From Nannochloropsis salina CCMP1776 (Eukaryota; Sar; Eustigmatophyceae; Eustigmatales; Monodopsidaceae): 64,000 nt of DNA. Every line of letters begins with the position of its first letter. Position 1 is the first letter of the stretch. The notes below the pieces were generated by a model. That model did no database searches, was not told the DNA's origin, and was given only the letters and a program-made list of their open reading frames with translations. Location: positions 356,541 to 420,540 of the forward strand of contig SDOX01000018.1 in the NCBI GenBank assembly GCA_004565275.1, given 5' to 3'. Both the position numbers and the translations under genes were made by a program. This document shows positions 49,165-60,764 of this stretch, one piece after another.

Positions 49165-50700
49165 CTATCTTTGATTTCTGTGCCTCTTCCTGTTGCCGCC
49201 GCCTTCCTTTCCCGAACTTCTCTCCCCCTCCTGTCCCTGCCTCTCCTCCTCCTCTCCTACCTCCCTTTGCCCCGCCTCGCCTTGACTGACCTTAATACCA
49301 GTCAAGAGGTACCCACCGTCACTGCTCATACTCATGTGGGGGTGCGACCTGCCTGGCAAGATCTGGTATTCGCGCCACCAGGTGCTCAGCATCTGCAGTC
49401 GTAGCATGCCGGCCTCCATCAAGGAGGCGTATAAGGCCACCAAAGGCTCGAGATATTCATGGTAGACCGCGAAGGCCGCGCCGTCCTCCAGGAAAGCGAG
49501 CAAGCGAGGGACCACAACGGATGGATCGTGCCGGCTGGCGACAACCAAGCAGTCGGCGCCCTCTATCAGCAATTTCCGTCCCTCCGCCAAGACGCAGAGT
49601 CGGCGCCGCTTTTTCTCCAGGTACTTCAACCACTTGGCTCGGTCGAAATCTTCCTGCCCGGCCGCTTTCTCCTCCCCCTGCCCCTCGCCCTCCCTTGTTG
49701 TGTGCAATACAAATTTCCCCGATGCCTTGGCCCTCGCTTCTTCCTCGGCCGTGGGCAAAAACCTGGCATCGTCCTCCTCCCCGTCCTCCCCCCTTTCCGC
49801 CCTCCGCCGAGCCCTCCCTACCTCCACCTCCGCCAGCGCTGACGCCGGAAAATGCACGAGCGTCTGAGCGAGCTGGTCCGTAGGAAGGTTGAAATATTTT
49901 AGATGGTCAATGTGCGCCTGCGCGCCCGCGTAGAGACTTATGGCTTTCCCCTCACCCCCCAGGCGCTCCAGGATGCAGCCCAACACCACTCCCGAGTACG
50001 AGTCCAAAATCAGGACGCGGGCACCCGCAGCCACATTGCCGAAGGAAAGGAGTTGGGCAATGCTGTCGGGGCGGATGGCCGTCGTTTTAACCAGCCCGGA
50101 CTTGACGAAGAGGGCTTCCGCGACGTTGCTCCCACACCCAGCCAATGCCCGGACGCGAACCACGTATTTGTGTGCCTTTTTCTGTGTCCACTTCTGCTTG
50201 GCAAAGGCCGTTTTCTTCTCCCAGGTGTCGGAATTAGAGGCGAGCGCCTGAATAATCGCCTGTCCCGAGGCCCCGCTCCGCTTCAGCTCCTCCACCTCCT
50301 CCATGCTCAGACGCTGGGCTGTATTCGTGTCGGCGAAATTCCGGTTGTCCAGGCTGACTCCATCGTATTCCCCGAGCGGGGCCCCACCGCGTGCAAAGTC
50401 GTTCCCGTCCATGTCACCGACGGACAGGTCCTCATAGAGCTCTGTGGCGCCGGGCAGGGGCACGAGGCGATCAGGATGGACCTCCAGGACGCTTCCGTAC
50501 GGCACACCGATCAAGCCGCTGAGCGAGATGGTCACACGGCCCAGACGCATCATCCCTTTCTGTTGTGCGCAGGCGAAAAAATTGCGGCCGTCGCCCATCT
50601 GCAAGATGACCCAGGCGCCTTCCTGAATGACTGCGGGGGGCGAGGCAGAGGGGGGAGGTGAAGACGGGGAGGGGAGAGGGGAGGAGGCGCTTGCGGCCAT
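49165..50700 (-). CDS. TRM6: TRM6 (Gcd10), non-catalytic subunit of tRNA m1A58 methyltransferase
   Basis: 511 residues, one exon. With TRM61 it forms the m1A58 enzyme needed for initiator tRNA stability. N-terminal barrel (GAWVILQMGDGRNFFACAQQ, IGVPYGSVLEV), then the linker NRNFADTNTAQRLSMEEVEE and a degenerate Rossmann domain (RVLILDSYSGVVLGCILERL) lacking the SAM-binding glycine pattern, as expected for TRM6. Then DCLVVASRHDPSVVVPRLLA, VYHEYLEPLVALY and the conserved end HPHMSMSSDGGYLLTGIKV. The first ~25 residues are Ser/Pro/Ala-rich. A charged inserted loop (Arg/Glu) sits mid-protein. Tail is Glu/Lys/Arg-rich. Confidence 0.94.
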   Translation of the reverse strand: MAASASSPLPSPSSPPPSASPPAVIQEGAWVILQMGDGRNFFACAQQKGMMRLGRVTISLSGLIGVPYGSVLEVHPDRLVPLPGATELYEDLSVGDMDGNDFARGGAPLGEYDGVSLDNRNFADTNTAQRLSMEEVEELKRSGASGQAIIQALASNSDTWEKKTAFAKQKWTQKKAHKYVVRVRALAGCGSNVAEALFVKSGLVKTTAIRPDSIAQLLSFGNVAAGARVLILDSYSGVVLGCILERLGGEGKAISLYAGAQAHIDHLKYFNLPTDQLAQTLVHFPASALAEVEVGRARRRAERGEDGEEDDARFLPTAEEEARAKASGKFVLHTTREGEGQGEEKAAGQEDFDRAKWLKYLEKKRRRLCVLAEGRKLLIEGADCLVVASRHDPSVVVPRLLAFLEDGAAFAVYHEYLEPLVALYASLMEAGMLRLQMLSTWWREYQILPGRSHPHMSMSSDGGYLLTGIKVSQGEAGQREVGEEEERQGQEGERSSGKEGGGNRKRHRNQR

Positions 50701-50878
50701 GATGGTAACGCCGCTGTCGCCACGACGCCCTCAATTCGGACGTGCTCAGTCTATTGGTGTGTATACAGGAAAAAAATCTCGCCGGGTGAGCATTTTCGTG
50801 TCCTTGTGGAGTAGGAAGGGGGGGAGGTCGAGGAGGAGGTTCCCACTTATGCCCGTGTGACTCCACCACCATTCGTCC

Positions 50879-51333
50879 TTTGTCACCCACGACCGCGAGA
50901 AGGCATTCTTCTGACATCAATTGCACGGGGAAAGTATGCCGCTTGAGCTGGTACAGGCAGGACGGACAGGTTTCGCAAGCGTTGTGTGAAAGGTTGCAGA
51001 CGGCTACTAGTAGTGGTACGCAGGCTCCGACAATCGAACACGCCACTGCCGTCATGCGCCCCGGCACAGGGATCAATACTTTTTCGATAAAGAAGTCTGA
51101 CCACCGCACACATGCCCACGCGGCAAAGCAGCTTGTAACACAGGTGACAGCCCTCGCTTAGGCGTCCGCCAGGAATGGTGGTGCCGCAAGACAAGCAAGG
51201 CCCTCGACGCAGACGCCGAGGGCCTGGGAGTTCCCCCACTCGGACTATCACCCTGTACACCGCCCTCCTCCTCCTTGGGGGGGTGGAAGGAAGTGAAATG
51301 CACGGTACGGTCGGAGGAGGATGGAGTCTGCAT
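50879..51333 (-). CDS. possible spliced LITAF-like zinc/membrane-anchor protein (weak)
   Basis: Three fragments in different frames look coding. From ATG 51333: MQTPSSSDRTVHFTSFHPPK. In another frame near 51210: GPCLSCGTTIP. In a third, 51060-50920: PGRMTAVACSIVGACVPLLV followed by NACETCPSCLYQL. CxxC, a hydrophobic Cys-rich insert and a second CxxC is the order of the LITAF/SIMPLE domain, which anchors to endosomal membranes. No GT-AG model that joins them cleanly was found and the stop is unresolved; the last frame runs into TRM6. Treat as a candidate only; chance open frames in GC-rich DNA are the alternative. Confidence 0.28.
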
Positions 51334-51521
51334 AGTGCTGGCGGAGGCGTGGATCTCTAACGCGTGACTCTGTCTTTCTCACAGCTCCTGCGTGCCGCGC
51401 TCGACCATCGCGTCAGAAAGCCGTCCCCCCGGCTTTCCTGCCCACTCCATCATGCTCTTCTTCTTCCATCTTCCGTGCATCCTCTATCTCACCGCATCCC
51501 AAGTGTATAGACTTCTGTCCC

Positions 51522-54147
51522 GTGCGTATAGCCCCGCTTAGCGCGCGCGGGTGGGGTTCCGGGGGGGGAGCTGGCGGGCGTGGGAGGGGAAACGGCTTCA
51601 ACGATGATGAGGACGACAACGACGAGATCGCTCGGGAGGTGTCCGTGTTGGAGGCAGAACAGGCACGGATCATGGCGGAGTTAGAAGCGGCGCGACTCAA
51701 AGCTCAGCTGGCTAAGCTGCAGCAAGAGCAAGCGGGACGGGGGGGAGGGGGGAGGGAGGGGAACGAGGTCGGGGGCGGGCTTCAGGGGGGGGGAAACGAA
51801 GCAGGGAGGAGAAAGGGGAGGATGAGGGGGAGGGGCCGGGGGAGGTTCGGCCCCCGGTGAGCCGCAGGACGGGTCTGGAGGCAGCCGTTCCCTTATCAGC
51901 CCGAGGGCCTCGGGGGGAGCGGTCGGGGAGCAAGGTGGAGCGGGCTTGGGGCGGGCCGACGGAGGGGCGGGGGGGAGTATGACCAGTCGTGCCACTCCTG
52001 TGTCCCCCAGTTTGCTGCCTGTCGGGACCGGGAAGGAGATGGAAAGGCAGGGTGGGGGAAAGGGCGGGAGGGAGGGCGGGAGGGGAAGGGAGGAGCCTTG
52101 ACGGATCCGGAGAAGGAAGCGCGGTACACGGAGGTGGTGGAGGAGCTCGTGAATGCACTGCAGGACGTGAGTCAGGAGGCAGGTGTGGATTTCAAGACCA
52201 TCGTGCGTGGATTGAAGGCGTCTCGAGGGGAGGGAGGGGGGGAGGGGGGTCTGGGGTTTCCGTCTTCAGGGGAGTCGGCGCTCAAGAAAAGCGTGTGGGA
52301 CGAGAGGCAGGTGCTGGAGGCGATGCGGAAGGGGGCGGGCAATGCCTTGGTCAAGCGCATGATCGACGGGACGAGCGAGGGGGAGGAAGAGGGGGACGCG
52401 GGGGGGCTGGCACGCTTGGCGGCCTGGGGCTCTCTGGTCGAGAAGACGATCTCGAGCAGCAAGTACATGCTGACCGCCGAGAAGGTGCTGGGCATGAAGC
52501 ACTTGGCTGACAGGCTGCTGCCCCCCGAGATCTTCCACGGCGGGGACATCACCGTCGCCCACCTGGCCGTGATCCGGGCCGTAACCCAAAACATCGCCGA
52601 CGAATACCCGGAGGTTCGACGCCGGCGGGGCAACATGCTGTACGTGCTCTTGAACCTGCCGTGGGCCTCGCGCGGCCTCGGTCAAGTGCACCAGCACGCG
52701 GAGGAAGTGGCTGTGGGCGCGGGCATCTCCATGGAGAGCAGCCTGGGGCTGGGCTGTCGGGGGGTGTTTGAATCCACCTTAGCCGACAGTCTCCCGGGGT
52801 CGGCGGAGGCGCTCTCTCTGATGGAGCCGGAGGCCTTCCGCGCCACCATGCGGGCCTTGGGGGAGTTCGGGGGTTTGGCAAGGCAATTGCTGGGCCTGAC
52901 GCGCATGTCGACGGAGGAAGCGCTGAAGGGGGCATCCTTCTACCTGGTGCCCTGGCTCCGACGAGTGGCAAAGCGGGCGTTGGAAGGCGGGGGGGAGGGC
53001 GGGGGGGAGGGCGGGACAGGGTGGGGGGGGGGAGGGGAATCTGAAGGAAGGCGTGGCCCGTTTGCGGATGGTGATGGAGCTGGGCCGGGGCGCGGCGGAG
53101 AGTTTGGCCGTACTTCGGGGTTTATCGGCCAACGAAGACTCGGAGGGCTTTGAGGCCGGGGTGCAAGCCATTTTGTCGGAGAAAATCAACGGCATTGGGG
53201 TCGAGATGAGCTCATCGGTCCGTTCCTCCCTCCTGTCAGGCTACCTCCGCCAGTGGGTGGCGGAGGTCCTTCTCCACCGCTCCCTCCCTGTGCCCTGGGA
53301 GGACGGGGAGGGGAAGGTCCGGGCGGGGGACATCGGGGCCTGGGGTCTGGCCCGACAGGTGTTGTCTCTGTCGGAGATGCAGCTCCTCTACGTGGCCAAG
53401 GAGGCGGTTCCCACGGTCTTGGGAGAGCTGATGGCGGAGGTGTGGGGGGAGCGGGGCGGGGAGTGGCCCGGTGGAGAGCTGGCGTTCGAGAAAAGCTGGG
53501 GCAGGGTGTACAGGAGGCTCAAGTACGACAGGTACGAAGGGGACACGGCCAGGACCAAGGCGGTGAGGGTGATGGCGGAGGTGGTGGAGGAGGGAGGGAG
53601 GAAGGGGGGAAAGGAAGGCGGGGAAGCTCGGCGGGAGCAAGCGGTCCGGTGGGGATGTGAAACGCTGGAATTGGAAGGGGAAGAATTCGAGGCATTGGCG
53701 GAGGAACAGGGCACGTTCGAGCTGCAGACCAAGGTGTTGGAGGTTTTCTTGGGCCCCGGGAGGATGACGGCGGAGGAGGTGGTGGAGGCGATTGAGGAGG
53801 AGGGCGGGCGGATGCGTTTGTCCAAGGGCAGTATGCGCAGAGCCACAACGGCCGCCGTCCAGGTCCATGTGGGGAATTTGGCGGCACGAGCTTTGTTCGC
53901 GGATATGGAAGGGCAGCCGCAAAAGGCGTTCAAAGAGATCCAGGGCACTTTGGAATTCTTGGAGAGGGACGTGGCTTCCTACCGGGACCGGCTCGGGTGC
54001 GACATCAACCCAATGGCGCGCATAGCGGACGAAGACGGATTGCAGCTGGCCAACGTCTGCACGAAAATGATCAGTCGCCGGCAGGCCCCGGATGCAGCGA
54101 AGGCCTTCTTGGAGGTGTTGGGGTACAGCGATCGCGTGGGATTGTAG
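51522..54147 (+). CDS. large helical protein of unknown family, gene model unresolved
   Basis: Three stretches look coding. 51522-51857 has an Arg/Gly-rich start and the coiled coil IAREVSVLEAEQARIMAELE. The segment ending at 53040 opens upstream to about 51861; clear content starts near 52098 (DPEKEARYTEVVEELVNALQ; later KSVWDERQVLEAMRKGAGNA and RRRGNMLYVLLNLPWASRGL). 53040-54147 reads ILSEKINGIGVEMSSSVRSS, LAARALFADMEGQPQKAFKE and AAKAFLEVLGYSDRVGL. A GTGAGC donor at 51857 and a CCCCCAG acceptor at 52010 suggest one intron, but phases do not match; the second join lies in a poly-G tract with a one-base frame change. Predicted mostly helical and acidic. I recognise no family; the plastid import protein TIC110 was considered on general helical style only. 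Confidence 0.55.
53023..53032. repeat. poly-G run (10 nt) at a frame change
   Basis: Ten G in a coding-like tract; the protein-like frame before and after differs by one base. Confidence 0.8.
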
Positions 54148-54859
54148 GAAGAGGGAGGGAGGAATAGCGGGGAAGGGTGAGAACGTCGGTGTGGAGGGAG
54201 CGGGGGGAAGGAGAGAAAGTCTTTCCTTTTTTTAATGACATCAAAAGGTGGCAGCGAGGAGACATGTTTCGTGGAATTAAATTAGGATATATATTTTGGG
54301 AGTCTGATTGGTTGTTGTAGCTCTGCGATTGCTTTCATTTTCTGAGGCACACCGTCGTTCCTGAGGACAGCGATCTATCTCTCTCTATATATATATATAT
54401 ACATACATATAGATAGATATATCTATCTATATGTGTGTATGTGTGTGCGTCTCCGATTCGACATCATGCTTCCGCCGTAGCCCCACGGTGGCGCGGTCCT
54501 TCCTGCGTACCATCTTGTTTCTCCCGGTTGCTTTCTGGGTAAGAACCTTCCAAATCCATCGAAAACCTTAGTGCGTTTCGATCCCGGCGCTTCTCTTCGC
54601 TGTGGCGGCAATCCCACAGCGTCGTGCGTCATTAAACTTTTTTTGGACTCCGAAGTATTTTCTTTTTCACACTCGCTCTGAACAAAAACTCAAATTCTCG
54701 TGCTCACAGTCTACCCTCGTGGCATCTTTCCCTCCCCCGCCCCCACGTCACGTCCAAGCCCCCCGCCCGTGCCTGCTAGCGTCTCTGTCCTACAAGCCCA
54801 GTCCGGCCCTTCCGCCCACTGCTTCTTCCCACCCCCAAAAGACCCCCTTCCTCTTGGCG
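54148..54859. other. convergent 3' spacer with microsatellite
   Basis: Between the unknown gene and the MFSD5-type gene. Apart from the dinucleotide/tetranucleotide repeat listed separately, nothing recognised. Confidence 0.5.
54371..54449. repeat. compound microsatellite (CT)n(AT)n(ACAT)n(GATA)n(TG)n
   Basis: About 79 bp of alternating short repeats; the AT/GATA centre is partly self-complementary. Confidence 0.9.
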
Positions 54860-56898
54860 TCACATGGCATCGTCCAAGACCTCCTGACCCTTCACGCTCA
54901 CGTAGTGCACGTCGGGCGTCCTTTTCCTCAACCGCTCGAAATTCCAATACATGATGAGGCCGACGCCATGGATAAGGGTGCAGAGGGCCAGGGTGGTGCC
55001 CATGCTGATCTGCTTGACCTCGATCAGGCCCAAGAGGACGACCATGATCGCGTTCAGGGGAATGCGGAAGATGTTCATCACGCCTAAAGGGGCGAAGGAG
55101 ATGGAGGGTGGAGAAGGGAGTGAGAGCGAGCGTTGGGTGCCAGTGCTCTTGTTGATTGCTCGGCCACGGTGGGACAGAGAGAAGCGGAGCATGAAGGAAT
55201 GCACACAAATTCCCGCCTGCACCTGTGAACCGAGCATGCGAAGGCCTACTGCCGCCTTTCACGGAAAGAAAGAGACATTTTGGCGCAAAACCTACCTGAG
55301 CGCACTTCCTCAGGGATGTTCATGGACTTGATGCTTCCGTAGGATGGGTAGAACATGCCTACGGTCAGCTCAAAGAGGAGGAAGGCCACATAGACGGAGG
55401 ACGTCTGTTTGACGAAGTAGAAGGCAGTCAGGTTGGCCAGGGTGGCGATCAGGTGCACCATCACGGGGACCACGGTCAGGAGGTTCTTCTTGATGAGGAT
55501 GGAGAAGATGTTCGAGCCCGTCATCGTGCAGACCATGAAGGTGCTGAAAATGATGCCCAGGTAGGGGCCCACGTCCTCCCCCCCCGCCTGCAGGGCCGGG
55601 GTCCACACGAAGACGAAAGCATACATGGCCCCCTCAAAGCAGGACTGCCCCAGGCCCAAGTAGATGATGGCGGAGTTGTTCTGGATGTAGCTCCAGGCCT
55701 TTGGGAGGGCCATCGCGGGCCGCACGTTGGCGTCGCCGTAGTTCTCAGGCCACCATAACGTGGCGAGGATACCGACCAGGGTGAGAGGGAACAGGCAGAA
55801 AACGAACGGGCCTGAGAGTAGGGAGGGAGAAGGGAAGGCGCGAGGAAGGGCGGGAATCAGGTCATCACGGCATACACGATGCACGCGTTGACCAAAGCCA
55901 TTAAACGTGCTAGTCAGTGCCCGCCCCTGGAGACATTCTGCAAAAAACAAAGGAAAAAGACACGCGGGAGAGCGCTACGCCCAGAGGCATCGCAAGCAGG
56001 CGGGATGACCTACCGATATATCCGTATCGCTCCGCGAAGAAATTAGCGACCAGGCCGGCCATCACCGCGACGAACCCGTTTCCCAGCGTCAGGTACCCGA
56101 ACGTCTCGGAGAGCCATTCCGGGTTAAATCCCCTGGAGAGCGAAGCAGGAAGACAAGGAGGGAGGGAGGGAGGGAAGGAGGAAGGGAAAAAGGGAGGGAG
56201 GAAAGGAGGGAGGGAGGGAGGTCTGAAAAAAGACCAAAATTCTTGTCCCAGGTCGGGTGAGACATGCGGAAGTGGATGAAAAGCAGGGCAAGGGTAACGC
56301 TCGAGGAGGCCAAGCTGGGAAACTTGCCTCTTGTTGTGCTCGCAGACCATCCAGGCCTCGAAGGCCGAGAAGAGCAAGGAGGTGGCCACACCCGCGAAGA
56401 AACGTCCAAACATGAGGATGTAGTAATTATTCACGAGCTTGACCAGACAGGAGATGATATAAAACGCGGCGTAGACGACGCACATCTTCTTCCTTCCGTA
56501 GTTGTCGGCCAGGGCGCCGACAAAAGAGCCCGCTACCATGGACGAGAGGAATCCGCCCATGTAGAGCAGGGCGATGTCTCCCTGTGTGAAGCTGTCAAGA
56601 GAAGATGATACAAGTGGTCGCGTCAGGGGCGAAAATCACGGACAGGATATGAAAGACAATGCTGCACCGGCTACAACAAGGAGGTGCCTCTGTAAGCCAT
56701 AGGTCGATAAACTTACCCATAATGGGCATAAAGAGCGTAGCTATAGGGTCCCTGGATCCAATCCGAAAACATAGCCAGGAGGGCTACCGTTAAAAAAGAA
56801 CGTTGGAACACCTTGAAATCTCCACGACGCGATATGTCATTGTGTTCTGTGTGTCGTTTGCGGTTGCATAAATAAATTTGCATGGGATACTCTGGCAA
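54860..56898 (-). CDS. MFSD5-type (MOT2) molybdate/anion transporter of the major facilitator superfamily
   Basis: Five exons: 56717-56898, 56328-56591, 56014-56132, 55296-55811 and 54860-55083, giving 434 residues (human MFSD5 450). The second intron uses a GC donor (AAGAG|GCAAGT); the others are GT-AG. Family signatures: FSDWIQGPYSYALYAHYGF, LADNYGRKKMCVVYAAFYII (MFS loop motif), LMFGRFFAGVATSLLFSAFE followed by AWMVCEHNKR, FNPEWLSETFGYLTLGN, WPENYGD, IFSTFMVCTMTGSNIF, FLLFELTVGMFYPSYGSIKS and GVMNIFRIPLNAIMVVLLGL. Twelve-span layout fits. Characterised algal MOT2 imports molybdate at low affinity; substrate here is inferred from the family. In-frame ATG at 56883 is an alternative start. 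Confidence 0.92.
56158..56221. repeat. GGGA/GGAA repeat inside MFSD5-type intron 2
   Basis: Purine-only tetranucleotide-type repeat on the plus strand (pyrimidine-rich on the transcribed minus strand) next to the intron's acceptor; may act as an extended polypyrimidine tract. Confidence 0.8.
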
Positions 56899-59800
56899 TT
56901 TGACATTAGCTACAACAAAAACTTCTCCGTCACCGTGTGTGTCTCATGTCGCTCTACAAGGATGAAGCGCATAGAAACAAGACAAATTCTGTATAATTAG
57001 CTGTGCACACATATTTATATCTCTAGTTTGGTACCTTTGGAAGGCTTATTTGAGGACGTCAGGTCCACGACTTGTTTGCTGCTGCTAGAGAGCAAGACAC
57101 GAGTTGTGACGCATGCCCCAATCGCCCAAAAGAGTGAATGAGTATACATGCTGCCCAAAATTGGGATGATGGTAGATGATTATTGGCCTTGTACAGCTCT
57201 TAAATCCCTGAAGCTTTGCCTGTAGGGAGCTGATGATGTGAGATCCGGGAAGGCACGGGATAACGGCATAAGAAATATATGTCGCCTATCGTCTGTTGAC
57301 TTTGTGGCGCGTCTTTCGCATATTACGTACACAGAAAGTAAAATTGAGTACCAGGACTACAAACTATAATACTTGTGCACACTCCGACTATCAAAAGCTC
57401 ATAGTCGTTATGAAGAGAGAGCATTCGAAGGTTGCGGTCAGTGAAGAAACGGTTAGCTGGCCGTTTCTTCATTTTTTGAACCTGCCTGGTCGCATATGTT
57501 TTCCTGACCAGATAACGCAATAAGGATGTATAGGCAACGATGTGCTCGAGAGGCACCAGAAAATTCACACTTATGAAAAGCGAGTGTGGGGCCGCTTAAA
57601 AGCTTTAAATGCCACTGACCAAGTACAAGGATATATCCAGTTATTAAAAAAACGTTGCTTGATGAAGATCATGCGCATACGGAGCAAGTTTTTGCATATA
57701 TAGGACAACTTTTCAATCTTTTGAAGGGTCTAATGTGCAAACATATTTGGATATCTTAGACTTTTCATTTTCTACCCAATACACCGAGAAGTGGCCAAGA
57801 TACGAGGAAAGTATATTCGATGTCCTTCGAACTCGCCGCACACATTTGCATCACCCTTGAGGCGTCAAGTCGGTGCTGTGCGAAATTTTATTAAGAAATG
57901 GAGGCGGAGCCGCATTCAAGAATCACCTCCATCACAGTATTGATGGTCTGGATACATGTCCGTATTGTTTAGAGCCTTGGAAGCCGTAGCAATCTTCAAA
58001 ATGCTCTTTGATATTTTGCCTTGAAAATACTTTTTCCGACTCTAGTGCTGCGCAGAGCTTTGTGCGATTGCCTCACAGAAATGATGCCAATACATGAGAA
58101 GCAACTATGTTTCAATGACTCTTATGTGAGCAGTGCCCTGAAGCAAAATTGCCCAAATAGGTGAATTTCAAAAGAAAAAAAAAGTTAAGACAAACATGGC
58201 AAATTTGCTTGATGAGATAGGTCAATCGATTAGCTTAGCCGTTGCCATGTGTATTAAATTTTACGTTGTTCGGTCAAGTGACTTGCCCTGTAGAAGTCCC
58301 CTGTCTCTATAGGCTAGCCAGCTGCCCCTAAAATATGGATGGCTGAGCATATGACAAGATTAGGGAGGCGCTGATATGACTTTGCTGATATGCCAGTTTT
58401 TGCAGCGGGCTGACAGATGTAGAGCCTCCGGCTCATTATAGAGGAAAGAAGCCATTTCAAGAACCTGTCTACTAAGCCATATTGTAGATAATGAAGACGA
58501 GACAAATTTGACAGCAATTGCACTGTAGTACATGTTGCGATGACTTCGATCATAAAGACTTTCTACTGTCGCTTATGGCTGCATGCGGCCCATGGCGCGA
58601 TTTAGTGCGACACAGCCCCGAGGGCGGGGTCTCCCTCCTTCCCTCTGCCAATAAGATATACAGCCAGTTTTTTGAAGAAGTAAACTCGGCCTACTTCATT
58701 CACTCATAACGATTCTGCAAGCCAGCATACGTTTTATTGACTGTGTAGGAAGCTTGGAGCTGGTTTCTGGTGAGGACAAGCATTCACGAAGCGTCATACG
58801 TACCCCCCAAAGGCGAGGCTAAGAAAGCTTTTTGGGGGTTGTTTACCACCACCCAAACAAAATGACCCGCAAATCTGACTCACACTGTAGCTTAAGGAAT
58901 CCTAGATCTCGCACGCCTCTACCTTGTTCTTGCTGAAAAGCGCCTTGCAGGCGTATGCCAGCGATATGTGCTGTAATCGCTGGCACCGTGACCTTCGAGG
59001 GTGAATCATGACATAACGTCGCGTTTTCTTGAGCTTCGATGCACGTGTGTCGATAAAGCCGCTGCTTGCTATCCCGGTGACTAAATCACATATTTACTTC
59101 TTTGTAGTGGCCCAAGAAATAATGTGATACGCGCGTGTGCTTACATTTTCCAGTTATGGATAACAGCGTCTCAAATGTATCTTCTAATTCTCTCGTTCCT
59201 CGTACTCCCCCCTCCTTCCAGTTTTCTGCGCATTACACAAATGACCGCAAGATTGCCACCACAAGGTGATCATAAATTTAGGCGTTTCAATTGGGAAGTT
59301 TTTGGCGAGGTAAGAAATAACTTAATAATAATAATAAATCCTGACATTTCTTTAGTAATTTGCAGCTCTGTATTTCTTGCTTGTGGTGTACTGGCAAATG
59401 CAAAGCCCTTGGGAAAAACATGTGTCCAATGCAAATCTTTGTCATGAACTGAGCAATCTTAAAGTCAGCAAAATAATGTTAGGTAAAGTGGAGTGACTGT
59501 CGTGAGGATGTGCCGTAAAAGACGGAGGAAAAGCCAACCGACAGCCTAGGAGCTATCATACTTACTCCGATTGCAATCCTCTGAGATCCTTACCTATCGC
59601 TCCTATTCTACGACTTACCTAGGTACAGGGAGTATTTTTCAGAAAATATACGAAGATGAAAGCACAGGAGTTAGGCTTGTGCGGCTGGTGTATGAATACT
59701 GGCGGGGGAACAGTGATAGGAAGCGCTGAGGGCAGTCCAGAAAGCCTGGAAATTTTCAGGTGCGCGACAAATTGTAACGGAGGGATATAATTTATTGATA

Positions 59801-60190
59801 TTTTTTTAATTTGTAGAGTGTGTGTTGGACATGAAAATGACTTCTACGCAGGATAAGTTTGTCGTGTATTCGTGGGACTCTTTAGAGACCCTCTCTCACG
59901 ATTTTCTTTATAAAATAATTTCATTTGTCTCTACATCACGTATATTTTGATCCTTTCTTTTGGTTTTATTTTCTGGATTTCTAGGGTGTGGCTGGAAAAG
60001 GAAGGGTCACCTCTTTCTTCAGTTACAAAGGCAGTTTTTCGGGATGAGGCTCCTATCGCCACGTGTGGGTACAATGATTTCGAAATTCGCAGATGATAAT
60101 TGAATATATATATTACACTTAGCCGAATTGAGTTGCAAGCGTGGTTAAGAAAAGAGGCGTTCAGATGCTCGAGCCCAATTTTCCCAATAA

Positions 60191-60345
60191 CCATCGAGTC
60201 GAGTTCCCGAATTAAAAGTCCCACGCGAGAGAACCAGCAAGTCGTGTCCTTGAGTCCGCTAATAAAGCATACCTACTCGGACTCAAGGACACGACTTGCT
60301 GGTTCTCTCGCGTGTGACTTTTAATTCGGGAACTCGACTCGATGG
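60191..60345. repeat. 68-bp near-perfect foldback (inverted repeat)
   Basis: Arms 60191-60258 and 60278-60345 pair with a single mismatch around a 19-nt loop (60259-60277). Likely a foldback element or a small-RNA-type hairpin. Confidence 0.95.
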
Positions 60346-60764
60346 CCTCGAGCCAGAAAGGACCTTTTCTCTGCCTGTCTAAGAAGATGAGAACCTTCTT
60401 TGGAGTCAGTTACACTCTCAGAATGTGTTGATTTTTTATACCCTTTTTATTCCTTTGTTTTTACACATGTTGCATTCTTTCAACTTTTGCTTCAACTAGT
60501 TGTTTTCCCACTTGTCATCAAACTGCCCTTACCTGCGTATTTCTGGACCTCGACAAAAGATCCCATCAATTTACATTTCTCCTGAAAATTCGTGATAAAG
60601 ATCATAATATCCATAAATTCAATTTGATACCTCATCGCGTACTAATTGTGGACCTGCGGATGCCCCCCTGTGTTTTGGCCGGTTCGTCGGTGTGCCGCTC
60701 ATGGGGAAACCTACCCGGAAGCTCCGATGGCGCCAGAGGGCCGGAAAAGAAGGTGCCGGGCACC

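Noticed and set aside
51522-54147. Calling the unknown helical protein TIC110
   Set aside because: Only a general impression of acidic helical repeats; no shared motif and no N-terminal membrane spans seen.
60191-60345. Foldback as a tRNA or known snRNA
   Set aside because: No cloverleaf, A/B box or snRNA signature; only a long simple hairpin.
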